From Lotus japonicus (Eukaryota; Streptophyta; Magnoliopsida; Fabales; Fabaceae): 64,000 nt of DNA. Location: the NCBI RefSeq assembly GCF_012489685.1, contig NC_080045.1, forward strand, positions 47,389,096-47,453,095. The letters are read 5' to 3'. Below, one piece after another: positions 21,901 to 33,715 of this stretch; positions within the stretch are counted from its first letter, which is position 1, and each line of letters starts with the position of its first letter. The notes beneath the pieces are model-generated. The model did no database searches. It saw nothing but the letters and a program-made list of their open reading frames with translations, and was not told the DNA's origin. The position numbers and the translations under genes are program-made.

Positions 21901-22844
21901 TCAATTTAAAAATGAATGTTGGGAGAGCGAAGTTAGTGATAACACTTTAAGTTCTAATGTATTTGTGATGTATCTCAGTGAATAAGTGATAATTGGTGAT
22001 TTTGTTTCCTTCTCTGTTAATGTGAAATCTGGGTTTGAAATTCTTCTTGGTTGTTTGAGTATATTTTTCTCTCTTTTTAGTTTCATGACTTAAGGCCGGA
22101 AACTCATTGGTTTTCCTATGATGCTTTGATCTATGATAATCTAATTTATTGTACATGGTTTAGAAAAAAAAATATTTGCATTTATATGTTTAAAATACAT
22201 GGTAAAAAGCTCTCATAGTGCGGGGGAATATTTCACTTGAAATTTGAACTTACATTTAAGTCAAAATACAATTCAAGCTTTGTTCTATGGAAATACTTTT
22301 GGGTTACAAATAATACAAAAAAAATTTAATTAAATTTCAAAACTTTACAATATAATTTTATGTTAAAAGTGTACTATATGACAATATAACCTACTTTTAT
22401 TTTTTACAAATTTCAGGGTAAACATTTTCCACGAGAAAAACATTTTACATGAAAATACTTTCATGTTAAAATAATAGAAAAATAAATTCTCATATAAATT
22501 TTTTTGGTACAAAAATTCTCATATAATTTAAATAAATTTCCATAATATTTTAAATAATGTTAGAAGTAAATATACATATTAAATTTTAAAAATTTGATAG
22601 AAATATGAGGATTAGAAAACAAAAAATAAATATTAATAGACTATTTATAGTTAAATCACACGGTAAAAAACTTATATGGGGAATAACACGTTACATGAAA
22701 ATAATTCAAGGTTTAAGCTTATTTAAAAATATATTTAATTTCAGAAAATTTAAGTATAATTTTTATAATTTTTAATAATTATAACAGTAAATTTATGAGA
22801 TGTAATGGTAAAATTATGACAGGTAGAATTATAAAACATTCATA
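21901..22844. other. AT-rich intergenic sequence
   Basis: No gene is supported. Two 'ggtaaaaa' plus 'tttcacttgaaa' style blocks repeat loosely around 22200-22260, 22420-22470 and 22660-22710, suggesting a degenerate internal repeat. Confidence 0.35.
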
Positions 22845-23631
22845 ATATATAGAAATAAGAATTGTTCAAGGTCCCATTCCAAGTGACATTTCAATAGCTA
22901 TTCTCCCCTATAATCCACGTGTCAAAGTTTTAGTTGAGCTGACTCCAAGTTAGTTAATTGTCATATGCTAATGTGCTTCCCCTTACTTCTTAGGTCCAAT
23001 ATTGGTAGTTTAAAAAAGTTTTTTATTTTTTTTGGGGGGGGGCCTCTCCCGTCCCATGATGTTCCACCACTGCTTACACAATCATTCTCTTATTTACTTT
23101 TGTGTAGCAAAGATGAACCAGCCACTGTCTAGTGATCATGTCAAACAATGTGAAATTCACAATGATGATGCTTTTGAAACATGTAGCAGAATGACCCTTT
23201 TTCTTTTAATTCATTAGCAGAGTATGAAAGCCAACATGGTATTTTTCTTGCTTATAAATGTGCATTGGTTTCAATATGATGACATATTTGGAATTAAGTT
23301 TTGGAACATGACAATGTCCTTAATTGGACCTATTATGATGTCTTCTAATTTCAAGATCTTTGGATAATTTATGTGACACATTTTATATTTTATAGTATGT
23401 TTACAAAACAAGTATGTCAAAGAGGATACTCATATTTTAATGAACAAGGAATAATCCATTTACATTAACTTTTAAATTTAAAGACCAAATGTCTAATCTA
23501 TACTAAAACTATTTCAGTGAAACTTTCATTATTGTCTACAATTGATAAAATTAATTTATAATTTATAAAACATATAAAATGAATACTAATATATACCAAA
23601 TGTCACCTGTGAATGCACGGGTATAAAACTA
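22845..23631 (+). mobile_element. Short Helitron-like element
   Basis: It begins 'tcataatatatagaaataag', a copy of the block at 7029. It ends with a hairpin-like 'cctgtgaatgcacggg' followed by 'tataaaactag' and a T, which fits the Helitron rule of a short 3' hairpin then CTRR inserted before T. There is no target duplication, as expected. It is about 790 bp, non-coding and non-autonomous. A G9 run occurs near 23034. Confidence 0.45.
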
Positions 23632-24099
23632 GTAAGAACTAAAGAGCAGAAAATTTTTGGTTCTTTTTATAAAAATCAAATTAAAGCTTTTTGGTTATAA
23701 AAAACCAAATGGAAGTTTATGCTATATTAATTTTTTTTCCAATAATGCACTTATTAATTCTAACTAGTAAAATATGTCTTATTAATTGTTCTTTCTCCTT
23801 CCCACTCTCAAACACTAATCAATATCAATATCAATATCAATATCAATCAATATATATTAGAAAAGAAGAACTTCCATAGTGGCGTGTCAGCACCAGATTA
23901 ATTCTTAGTGACGTGTCAATTTGTTAGAGGATATAATTTTCAATTGATATATGTTTTAATTTTATATATTCTAACCTAATTACTTTATATTATTTTAGAA
24001 GATATAATTTTCAATTGATATATGTTTTAATTTTATATATTCTAAAATAATTGATTGACATTATTTTAAAAGATAAGATTTGGTCTTTTAATTTATTTT

Positions 24100-24960
24100 A
24101 AATTTATTTTTAGAATATATTGATTAATTTTTATTGAATTTTCGAATTTTTTATTAATTCGGGATTTTATGAGTTTTTATTGTGATTTGCTAGATTTTGT
24201 TAGTTTTTATCTATCTTTACTTAATACCATTTTTAATATTAGATTTGATTGGGATTTAGGTTGTTTATTTCTTAATTTTATTTTAATTTATCTTATTATT
24301 TATTTTAAATCCAGAAAATACTTTATTTTATTTTAGATTTACTTTTAGAGTATATTAATTGAATTTTCTTAAATTTTCGGATTTTTAATTAATTCAGGAT
24401 TTTATGAGTTTTTATTGTGATTTGCTAGACTTTGTAGTTTTTATCTATCTTTATTTAGTACCTTTTTAAATTTTAGATTTGATTAGAATTTAGGTTGTTT
24501 ATTTCTTAATTTTATCTTATTAATTATTTAATTTTACTTCCAGGAAATATTTTATTTTATTTTACATTTATTTATAGAGTATAATAATTAATTTTTATTG
24601 AATTTTCGGATTTTTAATTAATGCAGTATTTTATGAGTTTTTATTGTGATTTGCTAGATTTTGATAGTTTTTATCTATCCTTATTTATTATTTATTTAAT
24701 TTTAATTTCATGAAATATTTTATTTTATTTTTGAGTTACATTTAGAGTATAAATGAATTTTTATGGTATTTTTATTGAATTTTCATATTTTTATTTAATT
24801 CAGGATTTTATGAGTTTTTTTATTGTGATTTGCTAGATTTTGGTAGTTTTTATCTATCTTTATTTAGTACATTTTTAAAGTTTAGATTTGATTAGGATTT
24901 AGCTTTTTTATTTCTTGATTTTATCTTATTATTTATTTCATGCTAATTCTAAGAAAAGGG
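24100..24960 (+). repeat. Tandem array of ~230 bp AT-rich units
   Basis: The marker 'gtgatttgctaga' recurs near 24184, 24416, 24646 and 24828, giving units of about 230, 230 and 180 bp. Each unit also carries 'gaattttcggattttt', 'ttttatctatctttattta' and 'tttatttcttaattttat'. Inverted copies of the same unit fill 28.65-28.85, 30.2-30.9, 31.7-31.9 and 35.85-36.7 kb, linking Helitron-like elements A, B and C. Confidence 0.8.
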
Positions 24961-26433
24961 AGTTGATTTGGTGCTGAGGGTCCACAAAGCTTTTCTACCT
25001 CTGCCACATGTCGCGATCAGGACAAAGGTATGCCGTAAGATGATGTTACGTGAAGACGAGTTTATCATGTTGTGATTGATGGTTTGTGTCATTTCAGTTT
25101 ATCCTTTGTTCGTAATTCAATCCTGGATTTTAAATTTCACATACTTTGTGTGTTTTGATCCAAAAGTTTACAAATTTTTGCATAGACCCTTTAATGAATC
25201 ATTGTTGAAGACGTAATGTTTTGATTCTGATGTAATATTTTTTCTATTGTTCTTCTTCCGCTTTTGTATTTTTTTAAACCAGATTTTAGTATAGTTTGTA
25301 GAAATCCATGCGTGTGAAGTCATTCTAAACCAGATTTTGGTATAATTTATAGAAATTTACGAAACTTAGGATAGCATGAATTTATATTCATTTCTCAAAT
25401 TTTGCACGTTTTTATTCATCATGTTTGAGCTGTGTGTATAAGCATACTATTTACACTGTATGTGAATGATGCACAACTTACTATTTTTTTTTTTAATGAT
25501 GCACAGGTCAGTCAAATTGATGAAAGCATATGAAGAGCTCACATTTAATCTTCATGAGTATGGTTAGCTCATTCTTAAGGTTGGTTCATGTTTTCCTCAA
25601 ACTCATTAGTTTTGCATATACTCATGTTTTAGTATGCCAATTGGGTGACTTATCTTACTTTACTCTATATATTTCCTTAAGTTCAATTTAAATTGATTGT
25701 TAGTATAAATTTATTGTTGAAGTAACCACAATTATTTTGGGTGGGAGAATTATTTTATTTTTTGCTCACATATATAGATAATTTGCTGGGGTGCGCACAT
25801 TTGGGGCAATACACCATTTTTTGTTTCCCTTGACTGAAATGTTCCTTTGATTTTTTGTTTCACAAGGGTTCCACCCCAATATTCACAAATACACTAAATA
25901 CAATTCTTTCACCACAGTCCTTTCAAATTGGTGAAGGAGGGTATTTTGTTCTTCAAGACTTCATTTTGGGTTTCTGTTTCAATCTTCTTCATGAATTGAT
26001 TTTGTTCTTCAACTAATTGTAAGATGTCATATGCTTCAAGGATTCCTGCTTTTCTCTTCTTAATCAAAAGCAAAAGGATTGAGGAAAAAAAATCTTCTAG
26101 GTGCAGAATGTTCACTAATTGGAAAAAAAAATAACACGGGTCATTCTCAGATTAATTCTCATAAAAAAATACATTTTAAAATTTTAGATTTGATTAGGAT
26201 TTATGTTGTTTATTTCTTTATTTTATCTTAATTTATTTTTGATTTATTTTTAGAGTAAAAAAAATACATTTTTAAATTTTAGATTTGATTAGGATTTAGG
26301 TGGTTTATTTCTTGATTTTATCTTAATTTATTTATTATTTAATTTTAGAGTAGTAATTAATATATTCCAAACTTTTTTTGAAAAAGAGTGAGTTTGAAAG
26401 TTATAGCTTAAGTTAATTTGTTAATATATTCCC

Positions 26434-26434
26434 A

Positions 26435-26485
<51 letters not shown>
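26434..26485. repeat. (AAT)n microsatellite
   Basis: An uninterrupted run of about 17 AAT triplets, read directly. It abuts the next MITE-like block. Confidence 0.95.
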
Positions 26486-26487
<2 letters not shown>

Positions 26488-26489
26488 TA

Positions 26490-26848
26490 ACATGTGTGTG
26501 CGGATATGGGCCGGTTGGGTACTATAGTGCCCATACCCGCACCCATACCCTCTATTTTTTGCGGGTAATTATCTATACTCAACCTCATACCCATTTAGCG
26601 GTTTTTTACCCTACCCATAGTGGGTATTTTTTGCGGGTACCCTATGATTTTGAGACCCATTGTCATCCATAGATTTAGATTTTGGCAAAGATAGATAGCT
26701 TCCTGTAATGACATTGAATTGTCTAAAGGTGGAGAGCTTCGAGTTGCTACCCACGTGAGTACGGAGACGGGTACATGTAATTTTTAAAAACGCGGGTATG
26801 GAGATGGTATTATAGTACCTACCCATTGTCATCCCTACTTAGTTGGAA
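26490..26848. mobile_element. MITE with 'gggtacccat' type inverted ends
   Basis: The left text 'gggtactatagtgcccatacccgc' is mirrored by right text containing 'gcgggtatggagatggtattatagtacctaccc' and ends in 'attgtcatccctac'. This layout of GGGTA-rich inverted arms with a 'ccattgtcatccc' border is common in plant non-autonomous DNA elements. No coding capacity. Borders are approximate. Confidence 0.5.
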
Positions 26849-27177
26849 TAAACACAATAATGTTATACTTTATGATATATCTTACACAATCCTGATTTGT
26901 GCTACTATCACATTAATTTTTTTTTAAGATTAACATGTTGATAATTCCTTATATCTATGATATGTGTTATCGTCTTCATATTTACGAAGAATGTGAAACG
27001 AGTTCCTCTTGGTCTCAATCGGGCATAGAAGAGAAGTCTTTATGTCCACTTTACTCATCAATTCTGACTTTTCTATTTCATTCGTTGTTTAATATATTTT
27101 TAATAATCAAAGTATTAATTAATGTATCAAATACAATAGACATATTTCCTGTGCAACGCGCGGGTAAAAAACACTAT

Positions 27178-27587
27178 TACTACATTAGAATAAATGTTAA
27201 TTTTAAAAATTTATTTTAATTTAGGACAAATTAATGCATTTTAATTAATTTAACTCATTTCTTAAACTCTGAATTATTATTATTTTTTATAAATAGAACC
27301 GGAGGTAGTAGTACATATAAGAAAACCTAAAAATATAATAGTAATCATGATAGTTTTGTGTGTATATATTAAACGTATAAACTCAAGTAACCTAGTGGTA
27401 TACATCTAAAACACAAAAGCATTACCCTTTATGCAACACGGGTATACATCTTCACAAACAAAATTTAGTTATACCTCACAAAATTTACTAGTAGTAACGG
27501 TTGTTAGATGTGAAGAGGATTTAGTGATAGGCCATCCCGGTCCATCCGCCCCTAATTACATGTACATATTTAGTAAAATGAACATAA
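27178..27587. other. Spacer between oppositely oriented Helitron-like elements
   Basis: It contains 'gaaccggaggtagtag' and a block at about 27400-27490 that reappears inverted at 27836-27910 (around 'gggtatacatcttcacaaac'), so the junction with element B holds an inverted repeat of about 75 bp. No gene. Confidence 0.5.
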
Positions 27588-28844
27588 CTAGTGTTTTTTA
27601 CCTGTGCGTTGCACGGAGAATTTGTCTACTGTATTTGATACATCGATTAATATTTTAAATTATAAAATATTTAAGATGCTAAGAATATAAGAACAATCAT
27701 AATAAAGATGTAGATATTTAAAGAGTACAAATTTAAACACTCAATTTTAGTGTTTTGTAAGCATACACTGAATTAACTAATATAAAGATTTTGAAAAACA
27801 CAGAAGTTAATAAGCCAAAAGTTTTATGTTTTGCATATGTGAGGTATAACTAAATTTTGTTTGTGAAGATGTATACCCGTGTTGCATAAAGGGTAATGCT
27901 TTTGTGTTTTAGATATGTAACAATACATAAATATATAATTATTATTTAAATTATTAAAAATACACTTACGTTATAGAAAAATGTACTCTTATTTTTTTTA
28001 ACTCGTAGAAACTAACAAAGATACCCATTTAACAAAACAACTCCACAACACAAATAAAATACCACAAAACTTGTGAAATCTCACATAATTTTTATGTATA
28101 TTTACTACTAAAATCATTAGAAAAACTATGAACAATTTACTTAAATCATATATCAAATGTTATTTTCTTATTATGTTTGACATTAAAGCATTTCCATGCT
28201 AAAATGTTCTGACCCGTAGGAGCTTTTTGCCCTGTAATTTGAACAATAAAATAAAAATAGACTATATTATTATGTAGAACATGTTTAATATGAAGTTACA
28301 TTGTAAAATACTGACATCTTATTAAAAATTTTTAATTTTTCTGTTAATTTTACATGAATTTTCATAATTATTTTTTTTTATGAAAATTAAAAATCATTGA
28401 AAACAGCTTTAGTCAGCTCAAAATAAATAGTTAGATGTTTGATGGTGAATATTGTAACACCAAGACATAATAAAACCTTTCATTTTCTTAAACATTTGGA
28501 AACCAATCAAATCAAATATTGTAATCTTCCTCATATCTATCAAATAATAACTGCTTTAATTCCCCAAAATAATAAAACATATTTATAACCTATTTAAATC
28601 AAGATTGATGAAATAAATTTAGTAAGGAGTAATCTAGGTAAATCTTAGATAATTATGACAAATCTTTTAAAATTCGATCATAGTTATGGTATTAATAGTA
28701 ATCAAATAAACAACCTAAATCCTAATCAAATCTACAATTTAAAAAGGTATTAATTAAAGATAGATAAAAACTACCAAAATCTAGAAAATCACAATAAAAA
28801 CTCATAAAATCCTAAATAAAATACAAATATGAAAATTCAATAAA

Positions 28845-29745
28845 TGGGGCTCGATTGGGTGAATCGTCCCTCTCGGTGTCGTTGGTGAGGTTCCCGCGAC
28901 ATGATTATGAAGTGTGGGGAGAAAAGAAGAATAGAGAGCAAGGACTGATGGAGATTGAAGGAGTTTTTGCTGGGAATAGGAAAGCGGAGGCGCGACGTAC
29001 GATTCCTCCTTCTGAAGATGAAGATTTGATGTTACCTGGACTCTCAAGAGAGTGCTCCTTGCAACCGTGTTTATCTCCTTTGGTCCTTTTCCCAGAGATC
29101 TCTTGTGTTGGTTGCAGATCCTTACTTTCCTCCAAGAATGGTGCTCATGTTTCTGCTTTCCTGGCTGCCTCTCTTGATCTTGGGGTTGAGGAGGAGCCCG
29201 CTGCCCTTTCTTGTGAGGAACCGCTGCCTCAGGATCAAGTGAAAGTCCCCAGGCCTCGGGGAAGGCCTGAGAAATCTGAGAAAGGGGGTGGGAAGAAGCA
29301 TTGTCAGGCTGTTAGTTTCAGGGGATCAGGCTTAGTGGAAGTTGGTTCGGAGGCAACCGGGAGAGAGTTGATGGTGTTACCTGCAGAGCTGTCGGAGCCT
29401 TATGGCGTCTTGACCAGAGCTCGGAGTGCCTTACTGATGGGGAAGCGATTGGGAATGGTGTATGATTGCTCAGATTCTGAAGCCTTCTCCCAGATTGCAG
29501 CTCAGATCATGCCTCGTAGGTCTTCTTAGGGTCGGAGCAGGTGTGTTTTAGGTGTTTCTTCGGCTCTTGGGGTTTTTGTGGGGTGGTGCTTTGGGGTGTG
29601 TCTTTGGCATTTTCTGGCCTTGGGGTTGCCTTCTTTGGGTTGGGTTTTTTTTTGGTATATCATAATCCTTTTGATCCATTTTGAGGAGGGTTGTAAATCA
29701 TTTGACTATTTCCTCATTAATATATTTTTGCTTTCGAAAAAAAAT
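28845..29745 (+). mobile_element. LINE-like retroelement fragment with polyA tail
   Basis: A GC-richer island with sharp borders lies in AT-repeat sequence. It begins near 'atggggctcgattggg', contains a 224-codon frame, then a T/G-rich tail. It ends 'attaatatatttttgctttcgaaaaaaaa', the kind of 3' tail seen on plant L1-type LINEs. No endonuclease or RT is present, so it would be an internally deleted or processed copy. A clear target duplication was not found. Superfamily assignment is inference. Confidence 0.5.
28855..29529 (+). CDS. ORF in LINE-like fragment (224 aa), function unknown
   Basis: The frame is open for 224 codons from the ATG at 28855 to TAG at 29527. Composition differs from its AT-rich surroundings. 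The protein is unrecognised as a host enzyme. It has a basic patch 'PRPRGRPEKSEKGGGKK' (about 131-147) with an AT-hook-like RGRP core. The C-terminal part 'RSALLMGKRLGMVYDCSD' resembles the tail of ORF1 proteins of plant L1 LINEs, in my recollection of that family. There is no zinc knuckle. It may be the 3' part of a LINE ORF1 with ORF2 deleted. It could also be a captured coding exon; confidence in function is low. Confidence 0.4.
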   Translation: MGESSLSVSLVRFPRHDYEVWGEKKNREQGLMEIEGVFAGNRKAEARRTIPPSEDEDLMLPGLSRECSLQPCLSPLVLFPEISCVGCRSLLSSKNGAHVSAFLAASLDLGVEEEPAALSCEEPLPQDQVKVPRPRGRPEKSEKGGGKKHCQAVSFRGSGLVEVGSEATGRELMVLPAELSEPYGVLTRARSALLMGKRLGMVYDCSDSEAFSQIAAQIMPRRSS

Positions 29746-32404
29746 TAATTATCTTAAAAGTCATTTGAAAATAAAGACCCCTTAAAATTCAGGAACACTT
29801 TCTATTGTGCTTAAGACATGTTTAATACCATACTTTAGCAATATTTTCAAATACTAAAGGACATACTTAATGAGAGATATATAATGCTTCAAAATGCGTC
29901 CCTTTAATTTGATTTCCCTCTACTTGTAGCTCATCTCGTCCAAGTACTAAGTAACTAATATAATAACATCTAACTAACCTAGCAGTCCTTGATTAATTTC
30001 CCCTTCTGTTACATCCTTACATGAGTTTGAAAATTTAATTAAACACACTTACTTCTCTTAGGTGATAAATGGAAACAGTGTAGAAATAACCGCAGTCCGC
30101 AGCTAATGAGAAACTCTGCCAAATTCACCTAGCAACCATCAAATCTCTGCGTGTCCATGGTAGCTCTATGGATCCTCAGCACCAGATCAGCTCCTTTTTC
30201 CTTAAATTAACATTAAATAAAAATAAGACAAATTAAGAAAAAATCAAGAAATAAACAACCTCAATCCTAATCAAATCTAGAATTTAAAAAAGTACTAATT
30301 AAAGTTAGATAAAAACTATCAAAATCTAGAAAATCAAAATAAAAACTTATAAAATCATAAATTAAATAAAAATCCGAAAATTCAATAAAGACACCATAAA
30401 AAATTAATACTCTCAAAATAAAATAAAAGACTCAAGATAAAATCAAGAAATAAAGAACATAAATCCTTATCAAATCTAAAATTAAAAAATGTACTAATTA
30501 AAGATAGATAAAAACTACCAAAATCTAGCAAATCACAATAAAAAACTCATAAAATCCTGAATTAAATAAAAATCCGAATATTAAATAAAAATAGGATAAA
30601 AATAAATTAATACACTAAAAATAAATCAAAAATAAAATAAAAGATCCACATATAAAATCAAAAAATAAAGAAACTAAATCCTAATCAAATCTAACATTAA
30701 AAAATGTGCTAATTAAAGATAGATAAAAACTACCAAAATCTAGCAAATCGCAATAAAAACTTATAAAATTTTGAATTAAATAAAAATCCAAAAATTTAAT
30801 AAAAATACCATAAAAATTAATTAATACTCTAAAGATAAATCAGAAATAAAATAAAAGACCCAAGATAAAATATCGCTTCAGTAATTTTTTTTTTGGATGA
30901 TTTAGTTTTAAATCAAAATAGGTCAAGATTGATTTGATTTTGAAATAAAATATGTTAAGATTTTATTTAGTAATTAAGGTGTGACACGTGTCAACAGAAG
31001 ATAAGCTCAAATAAGAATTAATCTGGGAGTGACACCTCATGAAATTGGCCTGAGAATTAATCTGGGAGCGACACCTCATCAAACTGGCCTGATGGAAGTT
31101 CTTCTTTTCTAATATATATCGATATTGATTATAGGATCTTTGGTAATTATCTAGTGTTTATTTCCAGTGCGTTGCACGGGAAATATGCCTATTGTATTTG
31201 ATATATCTATTAATCATGAATGTGATTATGCGTGTTTGTTTAAATCTTAGATAATTAGGGCAAATCTTTTAAAATTTGGTTTCAATATCTGTTTTGGAAT
31301 TAGGAAATACGTGTCATCAGAACAAAAGTTATCTAATTCTTTTTAAATATATATTAATATATAGAGGAGGAGATGACAGATGCAGTATCTTAGATAATTT
31401 TAAAAAATATTTTAAATTTTAATGGATTATAATCTCAGCATTACATTTTTTTTATATTGTAGATCATGAGAAAGAATAAAAGGAGAAATCACGGGATTCC
31501 TGAAAATATGTATTAAATTAGACTTGAGACTTTCCTAATTTAAAAAGATAATAAAAACGGTTTCAAGATTTGTTTTGGAAATAAATTTAGTAAGAAGTAA
31601 TCTAGGTAAATCTTGGATAATTAGGGCAAATCTTTTAAAATTCGGTTTCAAGATAAAATTACACAACATAAGAGAATATATCAAATGGAATGACACGTGA
31701 ATTTTTTTTTATGAGAATTAACCTGAGAATGAAACGTGGGATTTTTTTAGAGTATTAATTAATTTAAGATAAAAATAAATAACCTAAATCCTAATTAATT
31801 TATACTCTAAAAATAACTCTAAAATAATATAAAATATTTCCAGAAATTAAAATTAAATAAATAATAAGATAAATTAAGATAAAATCAAGAAATAAACAAC
31901 TTAAATCCTAATCAAATCTTGTAACACCCCGATTTCGGTGGCGTCACTTTAGTAACCAAAGAAAATAACTTAATCGGAAAAACGTGAATTATTTTTTTTC
32001 GATAATAAAATGAAAGACTGAAAGAAATAAACTCCTCAACAAAAGATAAAAGAAAACTAATACACAGCTACATATATATATACATGCCCACACTAGTACC
32101 AACCACATCGCGAGTAACCTCAAGCGACGGGTGACAGAAGAAAGTAACGCCCGAAGGCAATATGTACAAACCAAGGTAAACCTGTGTCCGCAACACCGTA
32201 CCACAAAACTGAGAACAAATTGGCCCAGTGGCCTAAGGAAAGACCCCTAAGTCCAACCAGCTCTCTGTGATCTTCATAAGAAAACCACACAAAAAGCTAC
32301 CGGCAGGAAACTACCCTGTCCCAAAACTGAAAGCATGACGGTCAGAGCATCGACACTACTCCTACACTAATCCTAACTCGAGGAGCCCACACTAACACTC
32401 GATC

Positions 32405-32938
32405 CTACATGCTAGCGCGGTCGTCGTCCGAATCTGCATCCAGGACGACAAGGTCGACATACACAACACTACCCTCTCTGTCCACCCTGATGCGCTCCTG
32501 CACTAGCCTCTCGGGCTCGGGGCCCGGAACAAGATCCTCGATGACAGCAGCAACAGGCGGACTAGACTCCGTCGAGAACCCACCCACTAGCACCTCCTCA
32601 GAGGGGTCCTCATCATCCGAAGATGATGGTGGTGGTGGTCCTCCCAGGCCGGGTCCACAATGCACACCAGGCGGCAAGTTGAAGCTCACTATGTGTCTCC
32701 TCATCACCCCCTCCGTCAAGCGTCCGAATCGGTCAACACGGTCCTCCATGATCCGACCGGTGTAGGTCGCACGGTGGCCTATGGGGTTGACCACCCATGC
32801 ACCTGGGTCGTCCTGATCAAGCATCTCGTACCTGGTCCCCCCCGAGGGGCTGACCATCGTAAACCAATCCGCCATACTCATCTGACAAATGGCGTAGTCC
32901 GCCCAAACACACACAGCAGACGCGAGGGTCAACTCCAA
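32405..32938 (-). CDS. ORF inside the 3.9 kb solo-LTR-like element (177 aa), unknown
   Basis: An open frame with a non-random protein: 'MADWFTMVSPSGGTRYEML' near residue 22, 'RHIVSFNLPPGVHCGPG' in the middle, then a Pro/Ser run 'PPPPSSSDDEDPSEE' and an acidic C-terminus ending 'DADSDDDRASM'. No catalytic motif. GC content is higher than the surroundings, which gives long frames on both strands. I do not recognise it. It may be a leftover 3' end of a retroelement ORF or a fortuitous frame in the LTR. Confidence 0.35.
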   Translation of the reverse strand: MELTLASAVCVWADYAICQMSMADWFTMVSPSGGTRYEMLDQDDPGAWVVNPIGHRATYTGRIMEDRVDRFGRLTEGVMRRHIVSFNLPPGVHCGPGLGGPPPPSSSDDEDPSEEVLVGGFSTESSPPVAAVIEDLVPGPEPERLVQERIRVDREGSVVYVDLVVLDADSDDDRASM

Positions 32939-33557
32939 AGAATTAAATATATAATAAAACCAGATATAAATATAGGTTAATAAATATTTGCCTCTCAGGC
33001 TTATAAGTTTGGGGATAACCTCCTAGGGTTGCATGTATCACAATGAATATAAAGAATCATAATAACAAGTAGCATGCCTCAAATAGGATAAACAGGAACC
33101 ATTCACACTCAGCAACTAAGTCAGCATGTATGTTGCATGAAATGCAATGCTGGGTAACAAAATGCATTCCGGAAGAAGGATGGACATCAACGAGGCGGCC
33201 CTAACACCAGCCACGGTGGGTACCTTCCTGCTCGCGTGTCTCTTACACCACACAAAAGTAGTCAGATCAGCAGTGAACCCGTAGGTCTGCCATTCCGTCT
33301 GCTACTGAGGACCACCGTAGTGTCCTAAATATGGAAATCCAGGTCTTATGACCATTTTGGAATCCACCGAGGTCCGGTATCACGCCGTGTATTAACCTCA
33401 AAATGAGTGCATGAATGCAAGTGATTAGCCAAACAACGTCTCCGACCTCACCCGACACGTTGCCACGTGTTCTAAATAACTTAAAGTCTCTAAAAGAATA
33501 CCCTAAGGCAAATGTCGATTCTGCGACAAAAAGAATTAATCAAAAGAAGAAGAAGAT

Positions 33558-33715
33558 ACTTTGGAACTCATGGTTCCCGGCTAAACTTTAGATAGCCAAT
33601 CAATAAACTGCTCATCGTGCGAAAGGTACCGAAGTACTTGGAAACTCATAGTTCCCGGCTAAACTTTAGATATCCAATCAATAAACTGCTCATCGAGCAA
33701 AAGAGTATCAACATA
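33558..33715. repeat. Tandem duplication, ~78 bp unit x2
   Basis: Two adjacent copies contain 'ttcccggctaaactttagat' and 'caatcaataaactgctcatcg', with a few substitutions between them. They lie within the 3.9 kb LTR-like insertion. Confidence 0.85.

Larger units (their letters stand above)
23847..27177 (+). mobile_element. AT-rich Helitron-like element A
   Basis: The 5' end TCAATATATATTAG leads into 'aaaagaagaacttcc' and 'gtgacgtgtca' motifs shared (inverted) with elements B and C. The 3' end carries 'cctgtgcaacgcgcggg' followed by 'taaaaaacacta'. The interior holds tandem AT-rich repeats, unrelated-looking sequence at 25-26.1 kb with a 68-codon minus frame (25909-26115), an (AAT)n microsatellite and a nested MITE. 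No Rep/helicase is visible, so it would be non-autonomous. Confidence 0.5.
27588..31122 (-). mobile_element. AT-rich Helitron-like element B (contains a LINE-like fragment)
   Basis: Read on the minus strand, the 5' end TCGATATATATTAG is followed by 'aaaagaagaacttcc', as in element A. The 3' end is 'ccgtgcaacgcacagg' (hairpin with one bulge), then 'taaaaaacactag' and T. The inside carries inverted copies of the ~220 bp AT unit (30.2-30.9 and 28.65-28.85 kb). A GC-richer LINE-like block interrupts it. No Rep/helicase is seen. Confidence 0.55.

Noticed and set aside
23820..23850. Short (ATCAAT)n-like run considered as a CRISPR-like or satellite repeat
   Set aside because: Simple-sequence run of a few hexamers at a Helitron 5' end; no spacers and not prokaryotic DNA.
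32409..32980. Plus-strand frames opposite the 177-codon frame in the LTR-like insertion
   Set aside because: Ser/Thr/Arg-rich shadows produced by the higher GC content.
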